DNA of 64,000 bases, from contig CM060731.1 in assembly GCA_030704615.1 (NCBI GenBank), positions 29,262,001-29,326,000 on the forward strand, in the 5' to 3' direction. Both the position numbers and the translations under genes were made by a program. Below are positions 33,196 to 44,640 of this stretch, in pieces. Source of the DNA: Takakia lepidozioides (lineage: Eukaryota > Streptophyta > Takakiopsida > Takakiales > Takakiaceae). The notes under the pieces were generated by a model. The model was not told the origin of the DNA. It saw only the letters and a list, made by a program, of their open reading frames with translations, and did not search any database. Numbering within the stretch: the first letter of the stretch is position 1; every line of letters starts with the position of its first letter.

Positions 33196-35580
33196 GCAAG
33201 AGAGCAGAGGTGACTCCAGCACTAAATCACAAGTTATTTTCTTTCGACTTTGCTCTTCGTTTTCAAAAAAACAAGAACAAATTATGACCTTCACGTCCTC
33301 CCAGTTGAACTGATGCACATTTTCTCATCATGGTTTCACCAGTAATCCCCACAAGAGCAAACCCCATCTTCAAAGTGGTGAAAGCGGTTGGCATCCCGTA
33401 CAATAATTGCTCGCCCAACAATCTTCGAGATAAACTTGGTGGCCGTGTGGCAGTCGCCACAGAAGGCATTTTGCCGCTCGTTCTGCCACCTCCACATTCC
33501 CATGAATTCTGCAGGCACCAAGTAGGGCCCCCCAGACTGGAGCATGTGGTTGAATGGGCATTTGTCAATCAAGTGCTCTGCCTTGTCCAATCGCCCTCCA
33601 CGGCCAAGAAGGTCCACCATGCAGCCAAAATGCTCCAGTGTAGGAGTGAGGCCATGATCTTGACTCATAGAATCAAAGTAGTGACAGCCTTCATCCACTA
33701 GACCCATGTGGCAACATGCGGAGAGAAGACATATAAAGGTGATACCATCTGGCTTCAAGCCTTCCTCTTGCATTTTTTGAAAAAGTTGCAGGGCTTCTAT
33801 ACCACACCCATGCTGAGCATATCCTGCGATCATCACATTCCATGACACCAAATTTCGTTGAGCCATACTGTCAAACACTTGTCGTGCATCCTTCATGCTC
33901 CCGCATTTGGCATACATGTCAGTGAGGGCAGTCTCCAGAATTATATGTGGTACCATTCCAGCTTTGATGATGTTAGCATGGACCTCTTTGCCCTTTTCCA
34001 GGGCTGCCAGGCTGGCACATGCCTTGAGAACGCAAATGAATGAAATCCTGTTGGGCAGCACCCCTTCCAAGATCATCTGCTCATAGATTTCGAAAGCCTC
34101 CCTACCACACACCCATGTTGAGCATATCCTGCGCTCATTGCATTCCATGAAACCAAATCTCGCTTAGCCATATCGTCGAACACCTGACGCGCATCCTTAA
34201 TGCTCCCACATTTGGCATACATGTCTATGAGGGTATTCTCAAGGATAATATCTGATGCGTTTCCAGCTTTAATGATGTCACCATGGACCTCTATGCCCTT
34301 TTCCAGCGCTCTCAAGCAGCCACATGCCTTCAGAGCACAAATGAAAGTGACCCTGTCAGGCGTCACACCTTCCTGTATCAATTGTCTATAAGTCTCTAAA
34401 GCCTCCCTACCACACCCATGATGGACGTATCCTGCACACATCGCATTCCATGAGACTACATTTCGTTCAGCCATCCTGTCAAAGGCTCGAAGTGTATCCT
34501 TTATGCTGCCACACTTTGCATACATGTTAACAAGGGCAGTCACCAGTATGATATCAGGCACTATTCCAGCTTTAATGATATTACCATGAATCTCTATTCC
34601 CTTTTCCAAGGCTGCTAGGCTGGCACATGCATTGAGAATGCAAATGAATGTGACCCCATCCGGAGTCACCCCTTCCCGTATCATCTGCTCGTAGGTCTCG
34701 AAACCTCCCTACCACACCCATGCTGAGCATATGCTGCAGTCATTGCGTTCCATGAGACCACATTTCGTTCAGCCATCCTGTCAAAGACTTGACGTGCATT
34801 GCTTACACCCCCACACTTGGCATACATGTTAACAAGGGCAGTCTCCAAAATAACATCTGTTGCAATTCCAGCGTCGACAATGTCACCATGGACCTCTTTG
34901 CCCTTTTCTAGGGCTACCAGTCTGGCACAGCCATTGAGAACGCAAGTGAATGTGACCTTGTTGGGTGTCACTCCTTCTTGTATCATTTGCTCGTAGATCT
35001 CTAAGGCCTCCCTCCCAAACCCATGCTTGGAATATGCTGCCACCATTATAGTCCAAGTAAACACATCCCGTTCAGGCATTTTGTCAAACACTCGGCGTGC
35101 ATCCACCATACTGCTGCACTTGGCATACATGTTAACGAGTGTGTTGAGTAGACATATATTTGGCTTGAATCCACTTTGTGTAATATGGGCATGCACCTGC
35201 TTCCCCTCTGCTAGGCCCTTGATCTTCATGCACTCCTGCAAGAGACAAACGTAAGTATTGGAGTATGCCGAACTTCCTTCTTGGTTCAATATATGCAGTG
35301 CCTCTTTTAGTTGTCCTGCTCTGCATAGTGTGCCCACATTCCCCCAAACGCCAGAAGAGTTTTTGTGGACTCCCTTTCTTGGTCTTCTGAGCAGTGGTCA
35401 TGGCGGAGGTGCCTGACTCAAAAAACTGTGCCTGATTCAACCCTGCCATCCTGCATGAATCAGAACTTTAAGTTGAATAAACCTTGCCACTCAAACACAC
35501 CTAATACATCTCAAAGTTCCCTTAAACTTCCCTGCTATATGTCAACAGGATCATGTGTTGATTTCCTTCCATAGCACAGC
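33196..35580. repeat. Inverted segmental duplication, copy B
   Basis: Reverse-complement partner of 15554-18325. Very high identity over ~2.4 kb indicates a recent event. An internal deletion of about 420-430 bases (equivalent to 17665-18070 of copy A) is centred at about 33461. Confidence 0.9.
33336..35337 (-). pseudogene. PPR-DYW editing factor, copy B, deleted and frameshifted
   Basis: Same gene as copy A with its own lesions: a 1-base loss near 34706 (GGAGGTTTCG versus GGAGGCTTTCG), a 2-base TG gain near 34112, and a 1-base loss near 33571. The ~420-base deletion joins the E domain ([10 protein letters not shown]) directly to [13 protein letters not shown]. The C-terminus CSCGDYW survives, but the zinc-ligand HxE block is lost with the deletion. 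The segment that is broken in copy A (around 16181-16357) is intact here. A distinct ATG-started frame (35449-35132) overlaps the N-terminus in the wrong frame, as in copy A. Confidence 0.88.
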
Positions 35581-35989
35581 ATGGAGGTGCACACTAGCAA
35601 AAAAATGCCAACCCAGATACAGCTGTGATACCATTACTGCTGCTTAAGAATGGCCAAACAAGTATGACATAGAGAACTGTCTTCACCCTCACACTGACAA
35701 AAGTTTACAGCCGTAAAACCAATGTTCAAGACTGTCTTGCTGTGTGTGATTTCTGATGCACCCCGAAAACCAAACTCTCTGCTCCATTTCAGTCTGAAGG
35801 GAGAGAAGTAATTATTCCTTCATTGGAAAATAAAAACTCTGATCCTTAATCTATGCAATGGGCAGCTCACTTTCTGCCCTTCTGAATTTTATAAATAAGA
35901 GTACACAGCAGACCCATGCAACTAACAGAGAAGGATCAGAGCTACAGGAAGTCTACATCTGTAAAGGAGGGACTGTCGTACTGGAAGCG
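35581..35989. other. Spacer, nothing recognised
   Basis: About 400 bases between PPR copy B and the lipoxygenase relic; no gene is recognised. Confidence 0.3.
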
Positions 35990-37534
35990 GGCCACCCACC
36001 AACCAGAGCTCCCTGCACACTTTAGCCTTGTTGTGTCCAGCTTCTGGAATTGACCACACTTCAAGAATACCCTCACCATCAACTCAGCTGCTCGAATGAT
36101 CCTCATGAATGCCGGTGGACTCATTGAAAGATGCTTCATGCCTGGAAGATAATCCGTGGACATGGGCTCCGCGATATATGGGGCATTATGGCGCTTCGAC
36201 AATGAAGCCTTGCCCAATGACTTGCTAAAAAAGGTGGGTAATTTGGATACTGTAATGCACGGCTGTTCCTTGGTCAACATTTTTCATTTGCTCACCCCTT
36301 ACTACCCCGGACCAACGTGCATGTCTTTCAACATCATCCTCAACCTCATTTTCTAGAGGCAATCTCAAAAGTGATAGGATTGATCAGCTAAAGCATACAA
36401 ATTACCAGGTCTATCTATAATCTATCTTCCTTCGACTCACAGTCTATTAATCAGGTGGAGCATTCTGTACTTGGCATCTATGCTGGTGAGGTCTCGACAC
36501 ATTGTTATGTTGCGTGGGTACCATGTACTGAAGACGGAAAGCTTTGAAACAGCCTACATACAACCGTAGACTATCAGAAATTGATCTATGACATTGAAAC
36601 ATAGTTAAAGCATCAGAACTATTAAATACACTGCCACCGCATTGTTGGCAGGGGGATGGCAGAACCTGATCAAAAGTCTGAGAGTGGTGTAAAGTTGGTG
36701 TTTGAGGACTACCCATACGCACTTGATGGCCTTGACATATGGTATGCCCAGAAAAGCTGGGTGCAAGACTATGTCAACATACACTATTGCGACGACAGTA
36801 CTGTCCAGCAGGATGCAGAGCTCCAGGAATGGTGGTTTGAGATCCGCACCAAGGGACATGCAGATAAGAAAGATGCAGAGGGCTGGCCAACTCCCAATTC
36901 CAAGGAAAATCTCATCCAGATTTGACAACTCTTATTTGGTTGGCTTCGGCTCATCATGCCGCTGTGAACTTCGGGCATGCCCAACCATGCTACCACAATG
37001 CGGCGTCACGTCCCTGAAGAGAATAGTGAAGATCACAAAGAGCTGCTATCTGATCCAGAGAAGTTCTTCCTTCAGTCCCACTCAAACAGGCTACCATTGG
37101 CATGGCATCTGTTGAGATCTTGTCAAGCCACGCAACTGACGAAGTGTATTTGGGCGAAGCTACAAGAGAGAAATGGACAGAGAATCAGGAGTTAAGTAGT
37201 TTACTGGTGCCTACATGGACAATGTTAGAGCAAAGCTTTAGTACTTCAAGTGGAGCAACTTGAGAAAGTGCTCCAAATAATATCTAAAGAAAATGACATT
37301 CCTCATTATTACCTTGTTTTGGAAGTGATGGCTGGTTTGTTTCTTGGGTTGCGGGTGCTGAAAGCATTCGAGAAGTATGGAGAAAGACAAAAACAAATTG
37401 AGCAGACAATCGAAGACAGAAATAACGAGAAAAAGCTTAGAAACCGTTCTGCCCCTGCCCAAGTTCCCTACACCCTACTGATGCCCTCATCTCCGACACA
37501 TGGTGTGACAGGCATGGGTAATGTCCAAACATGA
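35990..37534 (+). pseudogene. Lipoxygenase 3'-half pseudogene
   Basis: Exon-like blocks in order: HFKNTLTINSAARMILMNAG, then LIERCFMPGR with an in-frame stop (about 36045-36160); SAIYGALWRFDNEALPNDLL (to about 36235, followed by a GTGGGT donor); and GMAEPDQKSESGVKL with EDYPYALDGLDIW (36652-36925). After one missing base, TLIWLASAHHAAVNFG follows, then RRHVPEENSEDHKELLSDPE (from 36977), DEVYLGEATREKW, and finally RSAPAQVPYTLL with GVTGMG to a stop at 37534. Plant lipoxygenases oxygenate polyunsaturated fatty acids in oxylipin synthesis. The usual C-terminal NSI(S/T)I, whose final Ile ligates iron, is replaced here. Several frameshifts and stops and the missing N-terminal half make it non-functional. 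Confidence 0.85.
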
Positions 37535-38023
37535 GTTCAAATCACTAATCTGCAGCTGAGCAGCCAGGATTTCAACTCCTGCTCCTACAGATCGGGCCAA
37601 AACCACTAAAATTGCTTGGCGACTTTAAACTTAAACCCAGGACAACTTCAAACATTCAAATTTACTCAATCTATTCTGTCCAATAACAACATAGAACTGC
37701 TAAAACATATAAACATAAGTTTAGGCGACCGAAATATGGTCAAATGTACAGATTATCAGCATGTCAGTGTCAACAAGAGAAACCCCATCATTCTTGTTAC
37801 CCTCCAGACCAGAAACTGACAGGGTGCAACATAGGTATCCTCACCTTATCAACCCTGGACGTACACCACAGTGGAGGATTTGCCATTGACTCTGGCCAAG
37901 ACCCCTCTATGCTCCTTGCTTTGCCTGCATGCAGTACTACTAAAACGTAAGAAATGTGCCAGCTCATGATTTCTGCTGCCTATTGTGGAATGTTAGTATT
38001 CCCTTCCCTAAGTGGATTTCTTT

Positions 38024-38647
38024 CTATGAAGGTGTCATCCCAACAAAGCAGGGCTGGAACAGGCTGTCAGAGCCGATCTCTGGGAGATGTATAATTGGGC
38101 CCAGTGAGCCAGTTAGACCCAATCCCCAGTTTAATGAAAACAAGTTCATAGGCATCAAATATAACTGTAGCAGCATGCATTCATCGTGATGAATTGAATC
38201 TCGGGGTGGTTCCCCATGATTTACCCAAGAAGAATCAAGTCCATAGCCTTTGTGTGTGTCCGTCTCTCCCCTCGCGCACTCGTGCAGACACAAACACAAA
38301 TGCACGGGAGAAAAGGAAGATAAACATAAAGGAAGATCCAGGCTTTGCACAAGATTCTGAAGCTGATGGAGGGGGACAATAATGTCTGCCATTCTCAGGT
38401 TCTTCTCCAGCTGTTGTTGTGACAATCCCGTGAAAGTTTTGGACCAAACGGGATGTTTCTCCTCATGTACTTTAAAGACAGTTGAAAGCCTGGATGGCTC
38501 CGACAGAGGACATATGTGACCATGGCTCTTTTCGGAGATTGCTGCTCTAACGCATTTCAGTGACTGGCTCACACGCGTGGCACAAGTGAGCGCGCCTGCG
38601 CCCCAAATTGCTCCTGCCAAAGAAGGGATCCACAAAGGAGCACTCAT
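38024..38647 (-). CDS. Uncertain ORF of 207 codons
   Basis: Open from an ATG at 38647. The first ~110 residues (SEPSRLSTVFKVHEEKHPVW, TGLSQQQLEKNLRMAD) read like a soluble protein; the remainder is low-complexity and Leu/Cys-rich, as expected of read-through. I do not recognise it. It could be a first exon or a chance frame. Confidence 0.2.
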   Translation of the reverse strand: MSAPLWIPSLAGAIWGAGALTCATRVSQSLKCVRAAISEKSHGHICPLSEPSRLSTVFKVHEEKHPVWSKTFTGLSQQQLEKNLRMADIIVPLHQLQNLVQSLDLPLCLSSFSPVHLCLCLHECARGETDTHKGYGLDSSWVNHGEPPRDSIHHDECMLLQLYLMPMNLFSLNWGLGLTGSLGPIIHLPEIGSDSLFQPCFVGMTPS

Positions 38648-39256
38648 TCATCATTCTTTGCATCCCCTTCTTCTCTTCCACTTTTCGGGTCTTCTAGCTA
38701 CATTACAACTTGCAGCATGATTGTTAGCCCTCGGGAGTACCGAAAAACTTAACAATATCAGAGAGCTTTTGGACATGTTAGTAGTGCGATCCATCACAAA
38801 GGCAACACTTGTGACAAGGCTTTTGCATGACTTGGAATTGGATTGCCGAAAACATCCTTTGATTGTCATTCCGAGCGTATTTGTGTGTAAGAACTGGAAT
38901 GATACTTTCACATCAGATTCATGTAACACAACCTGCTACAGAAGTTCGTCAATAAGAGCTCTGGATTTCAGAAGAAGCCCATTGTGCTTTAGTCCAGTTG
39001 TTTCCCTTTGAAAATGCAAATACCGACTATCACACGTCTACAAGAAAGGCGGCGTTAGTTCCCAAGTTACCTGCATTCGAACCGAGGCCACTGAACAAAT
39101 CACTCTCCATCTCTCTACACTCACACGCAGCATCGCACAGATTTGTCGTCTATTCCTGGAAGATTAATGGGCAGGAGCCCTTTAAGACGGTGTTCGACAT
39201 CCAAGTGATGCGGGATCTCAGTGCTCATTGACAGACACACTACCACATCATGCGAG

Positions 39257-39379
39257 TTCGGGAGCATTGTCTCTTCCATTCATTTGTAACATGGCAATTG
39301 TACGGGTTTAATAGACATTTGGTTCTGCACCATTTTTATAAGTGACATTCTACCCTCTGCGATGCAGTGGGGACATGTT
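39257..39379 (+). repeat. Dispersed ~124-bp repeat, copy 1
   Basis: About 95% identical to the reverse complement of 48168-48291. It runs from TTCGGGAGCATTGTC to GTGGGGACATGTT. Flanks are unrelated, so this is a mobile-element fragment rather than a local duplication. Confidence 0.8.
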
Positions 39380-40275
39380 TTCTGTTACCGAATCAGTTGC
39401 TGCATTGAGACTGAGACGAATTTGATATGAAATTCTAGTAGGCTAGTTAGGAACTGTCACAGACTATCCTCAGTACATCTCACAACTTTAACCCATTGTT
39501 GGGATTGCCATTCCTTTGAAGTTTCGCATTATCGCTTTGACTGCGAAATCGAATTATCGAGTTATTGCGGAATCGAATTATTGCTTGGACTGTGAAATCC
39601 TTCCCAAATCCAAACCTCATACTAAGCCCAAAAATAGTATCAATGTTAGAACTTGACTCCTTGGCACTCAGAACACAGAACATGCAAAGCCCACACACCT
39701 ATAAGAGTTTGACCAAGCAGTCTTTGATTTCGCTTTGCATTGCAGTGGAAACTGACACTTTTTTAACAACACCCGGAGCCAAAGCTACAACTGGAACATC
39801 TTAACTGCTGTAGTCGTTCTGTAAGATGAATGTTGAGATTGCATACACTTCAAGATGAAGCTTATCATGGCACTCCTTTTGATGAAGGGACACTTTGCTA
39901 TATAGAGTCCACTCCATTCTTCAGGCACAGCTTTAACCTTTCAGATAAGAGTGCATAAATGGAATCCACACAATCTGCGTGCAAATGAAGGGAAGACAAC
40001 TAGACAGACTGCATTGCTTGCATGATTGATTGAACAATCTGTTTAAGTACATTACAATTTCTCGCAGAAGAATCAGAAATGCTCACACTAGCCTGGTGAT
40101 CATGCAAGCCATATTCTGACTTGAAAAAACATTTCCCTGCAGAGCTCACTGTTCATACAAACTTGAGGGCAGTCATTTTTCATGAACACATTATTGAGAC
40201 AAATTTGTTTACATGATAAGATATAGGCCAGCAAAGATGTTTCAGGAAATAGACATAAAAAAGAATACAGAAAAC

Positions 40276-41086
40276 TTAAACTTCCTCCAGTTCATCAACG
40301 GCATAGTTGTTTGTAGAGATGCCAGCGTAGTTAACTTTATCAAATCTCACCACCACTGGGTACCTCACTCCTGGTGCCTGCACCACACAAGCCACCAGAA
40401 ATGAGTTTGACGGACAAACTGAGTCTCTGTCTTCTTCAACCATATCTCGATGTTTGATGTATATATGAGGTCACACGCAAGTGACCTGAGCTCAAAGAAC
40501 TGTTCCGATTGTTGCAACTCAGGGAACTTCGGGTGTCTTGATTACCAGTATTACACTCATCCATCGTGCAGCTTTTACTGCTTTCAAGCAGCCCGACACA
40601 GTTCTTCGAACTTTTGAGTTTGAATCTTGAATTTGGACGTATTTTCTCTCAAGGGGCCGGTAGTGTGTAGAGTTGATTCACCTTTGTACTGCATGTATTC
40701 AACTGATCAAGCACATACAGTGCTACAGTCTCAAACCTGACAACTCCATTTACCAGACAACCAAATGCAGGGAGAGAAGGTACAATGCTACTAACCTGAT
40801 CGACTGCAACGACCTTTCCGAAGTCGTTGAACCAGTACGACTCGGGCCTCTTAATCTTCACCGCTGCTCCTCTCTTAGGACCAACCACCGCCGGCTTCTC
40901 TGGGGCAGCCACAGGAGCAGCAGCCGCCTCCTCGGAGGCTCTTACTGAAAGACCAACGAACCGGCCCGCAGGTCTTGAAACAGGTTTACATTGCAGCTTG
41001 GTGGAGAAGATGCTGCTGCTCACACATCCAGCTATGGCGGTGGTGCCCGCCGCCACTCCCACCAAGCTCGAAGCTGCCGTTGCCAT
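40276..41086 (-). CDS. psaE: Photosystem I subunit IV (PsaE), two exons
   Basis: Exon 1 is 41086-40796 (97 codons) and exon 2 is 40377-40276 (34 codons with stop). The join at a GTTAGT donor and TGCAG acceptor is in phase 0; total 130 aa. Residues 1 to about 50 are a Ser/Ala/basic plastid transit peptide, with likely cleavage near SVRA. The mature protein has an Ala/Pro-rich arm ([14 protein letters not shown]) and then the SH3-like barrel, with [40 protein letters not shown] and [14 protein letters not shown]. PsaE sits on the stromal face of photosystem I and helps ferredoxin docking. The transcript diverges from the neighbouring PPR gene. No lesion is seen. Confidence 0.96.
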
Positions 41087-41245
41087 GATGCGTCAACACA
41101 ATGATCGTGCTTGTGGCTTCAGCGTCGCAACTACAATCTTCCTCTCTCTGCAATCGCTTTGCTGCGGCTATGGCGTTTGTTGTGAGAGACGACTGTGCCC
41201 GCACGGGCAGCCGCTAGGCTGCCCAGGAGAAACAAGTAAACCCAC

Positions 41246-41252
41246 CCTTATC
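41246..41252 (-). promoter_or_regulatory. I-box-like light-regulatory motif upstream of psaE
   Basis: GATAAGG on the minus strand, about 160 bases before the psaE ATG. I-boxes are common in promoters of light-regulated photosynthesis genes. A 7-base match alone is weak evidence. Confidence 0.3.
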
Positions 41253-41505
41253 TGCGGGGCAGCCAGAGGAGCGCGCGGATTCGCTGCTCTGGATGTTTCT
41301 ATTGATGCCCGTTATCCAACCAGTGCGGTCCCCGACGGATGAGCGTGCAACCAAAGTTTATTCATCCATCCTCCGACCCCACCTAGGGAATTTCCTACCC
41401 CCTGTTCAAGGAGAGCAGGGCAGTGAGACAGTTGGCTGTTATCAGTTATTAGGGTAAGGCATTTCAGTGAAGGCGAGAGTGGGAAGGGGGAAGGATGATG
41501 CTCCC

Positions 41506-44082
41506 ATGCTTGGGAGGGGTGGATCGGCCTCTCTGAGGTGGATTCAAGCTCGCAGATGGCTGGGACGAATGCTTGTTGGAGATCAGACTGGTGGCTTGCG
41601 ATGCACCTCGACGATCATCGCAAGCGGGCGAGGAGATGGTGTCAACAAAAGTGTGACTGGGACTGGTGTGGATGTGATGACACTGTGCAACGAGGGAAGG
41701 GTGAAAGAGGCGGTGGGCATTCTGAATCGACCAGGCGTCCGTGCGGAATCCTATACGTATGTCTGTCTCTTGCAAGCTTGCATCAACATGAAAGCACTGG
41801 CAGAAGGAAAACAGGTGCATGCTTACATTGTGCGCAGTGAATTCAAGTCAAATATATTCGTAATTAACAACCTTGTGAACATGTATGCCAAGTGCGGGAG
41901 CATGGTGGATGCACGGAAATTGTTTGAGGAAATGCCTGTAAGAGATGTATTCACGTGGACTTCGATGATGACTGGATATGCCAAGCATGGAGATGCAGAG
42001 GAGGCTTTCAAAATGTACGAGCAAATGCATCGGGAAGGGGTGAAGCCCAACGGGGTCACCTTCATTTGTGTAGTCAATGCATGTGCCAGCCTAGGTTCCT
42101 TGGAAAAGGGCAAGCGGGTCCACGTTGACATCATTAAATCTGGAATTGCGCCATGCAATATTTTGGAGACTACCCTTGTTGACATGTATGCCAAATGCGG
42201 GAGTGTAAAGGATGCACGTCAAGTGTTCGACAGAATGTCCAAACGGGATGTGGTCTCATGGAATGCGATCATTGCAGGATATGCTCAGCATGGGCATGGT
42301 GAAGAGGCTCTGAGAATATATACAGAAATGCAAGGGGGAGGGGTGACGCCGGACAGAGTCACGTTCATTTGCGTTCTCAATGCGTGTGCCACCCTTGGAG
42401 CCATAGAAAAAGGCAAGCACGTCCATGCTGACATTATCAAAGCTGGATTTGCCTCATACTCTAATTTGCAAAATAGCCTTGTTGATATGTACTCCAAATG
42501 CGGACGCGTCGAGGATGCGAGGAAAGTGTTCGACAATATGGCCAAACGAGATGTGGTCTCATGGAGTGCAATGATCGCAGGATATGCCCAGCGTGGACAA
42601 GGTGAAGAGGCGCTCAAAATATACGACCAAATGCAACTGGAAAGGGTGACGCCCAACAGGGTCACATTCATTTGCATTCTCAATGCGTGTGCTAGCCTAG
42701 GAGCTCTAGACAAAAGCAAGCAGGTCCATGCTGACATTATTAAAGCTGGAGTTGCATCATATACAATTTTGGAGAACGCCCTTGTTGACGTGTATGCAAA
42801 ATGTGGGAGCATAAACGAAGCACGTCAAATGTTTGACAAAATGTCCAATCGAGATGTGGTCTCATGGAATGCGATGATAGCAGGATACACTCACAATGGG
42901 AATGGTGAAGAGGCTCTACTACTCTTTGAGAAAATGGGGGAGGAAGGCTTTATGCCTGACAGGGTCACATTTGTTTCTGTCCTGAATGTGTGTGCCAATC
43001 TCGGAGCACTGGAGAAGGGCAAGGAGGTCCATGCTGACATCATCAAAGCTGGCGTTGCATCATACATGAATTTGGAGACAGCCCTTGTTGACATGTATGC
43101 CAAATGTGGGAGTGTAGAGAATGCTCGTCAAGTGTTTGACAAAATGGCCAAGCGAGATGTGGTCTCATGGAGTGCGATGATTGCTGGATATTCTCAGCAT
43201 GGGAGCGTTAGGGAGGCCCTCCATCTATTTGAAGAAATGCAACAGGAAGGCTTCAAGCCGGATGGTATCACGTTCACTTCTGTTATTTCTGCATGCAGCC
43301 ATGTGGGCCTAGTCGATGAAGGTCGTCACTACTTTAGGGCCATGAAAGGATATCATGGCGTCACACCAACATTGGAGCATTTTTGCTGCATGGTAGACCT
43401 TCTTGGCCGTGCAGGACAAATGGACGAGGCAGAGGACTTCATTAACAAAATGCCCATGAGACCTGACATTTCAGTGTGGGGGGCCTTACTTGGTTCCTGC
43501 AGAGTTCATTGTGATGTGGAGGTAGCAGAACGTGCTGCAAAATCCATTCTGAAATGCAATCCACAACATCCTGGACCTTATATGCTCCTGTCCAACATCT
43601 ATGCTGCATCTGAAGGGTGGGATGATAAAGCAAAGGTCAGAAAATTGATTGAGGACAGAGGTGTCCTAAAGGAGCCAGGGTGCAGCTGAATTGAGATCAA
43701 TAACCATGTGCATACATTTATTGTAGAAGACAAATTACATCCACAAATTGCAGAGATCCATGCTGAGCTGGAGAGGTGGTCAGGTCAGATGAAGGAGGCC
43801 GGGTGTATGCCTGACACGCGCTTCATATTTCATGACGTGGAGGAGGAGCAAAAGGAGTTTACACTGTGTCACCACAGTGAGAAGTTGGCCATTGCTTTTG
43901 GGCTCATCAGCGTGCCTCCTGGAATGCATATCCGAGTCATCAACAACCTTCGGGTGTGCATGGACTGCCACAATGCCATCAAGTTTATCTCGAAGATTGT
44001 CGGGCGAGCAGTTGTTGTACGGGATGCCAACCGCTTTCACCACTTCCAAGATGGAATTTGTTCCTGTGGGGATTACTGGTGA
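41506..44082 (+). pseudogene. PPR-DYW organelle RNA-editing factor with one in-frame TGA
   Basis: Intronless. The first ATG after an in-frame TAA (41455) is at 41506. The N-terminus (GGSASLRWIQARRWLGR) is basic and Ser/Arg-rich, as for organelle targeting. PPR motifs fill about 41740-43440, with about five ~101-residue PLS triplets very alike each other ([32 protein letters not shown]). The E domain follows (ISVWGALLGSCRVH). TGA at 43687-43689 then replaces the Trp of the conserved GCSWIE motif. The same frame runs on without further lesion for 130 codons through a complete DYW domain (HHSEKLAIAFGL, CMDCHNAIKFISK, CSCGDYW stop). The ligands HxE and CxxCH are those of DYW cytidine deaminases. 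If translated only to the TGA (727 aa), it would lack the deaminase and would need a partner protein. It could be a fresh pseudogene, a truncated but functional PPR-E protein, or a single-base sequence error. Confidence 0.88.
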
Positions 44083-44640
44083 ACAAATAATATGACCATA
44101 ATATGCTTGACCAGCATGTACGCTTGAAGGCAGAGGGTCCATACTAGTCCGTGGAGCAATTGTATGTGAGAGAACCAGTTAATGCCTGAGTTAGCTTTGG
44201 CAGGTAGTACCTCACTTTGGTGAGCTGCCTATGGTGGTGCCAGTGACAACTCAAATATGACTATCAAACAGCAGCAGTCTCACCTCTATGGGCTGTTTCT
44301 CTGCCTCAGGAACACTGTGAGACAAATTTGAAGCACACCAGAGAGTACAGATGCTGAAAGGATACTGAAGGAGAGCACTGCAGACGACAAGGCTGACAAA
44401 GTCAGCCCCAAATAGGGACTTAGAGCTTCACTGAGAATCTGGACTATGGCCTAGAAACTTCAACGGAGCTGTAATGTCTACTCCAAAAGTGGATCTATAT
44501 GGTGTTTCCATCTACCACGAGATTGTCCTCGACCTCGGGTCATGGCAGCTAGCTCTGCTTTAATCTAAGGAGGTTTTGTTTTCACGGACAGTCTTACATC
44601 GCTTTTTCTTATACGTAACCACCTATCCTGCCCCTCCTCA
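44083..44640. other. Spacer after the PPR gene, nothing recognised
   Basis: About 560 bases without a recognised gene; the PPR 3' UTR should be at the left. Confidence 0.3.

Larger units (their letters stand above)
37535..40275. other. Intergenic region between lipoxygenase relic and psaE
   Basis: About 2.7 kb with no recognised gene apart from the uncertain ORF and repeat listed within it. The psaE 3' UTR should occupy the right end. Confidence 0.3.

Noticed and set aside
38998-39231. Open frame upstream of the dispersed repeat
   Set aside because: No ATG start, low-complexity His/Ser content and no recognised domain.
41467-41505. GTG at 41467 as start of the PPR gene
   Set aside because: A nuclear plant gene should start with ATG. 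The first in-frame ATG after the TAA at 41455 is at 41506, and it gives a credible targeting peptide.
42285-42812. Long antisense ORFs within the PPR genes (also at 41823-42194 and in copies A and B)
   Set aside because: They mirror the repeated PPR codons, recur with the repeat period and show no family signal; shadows of the sense frame.
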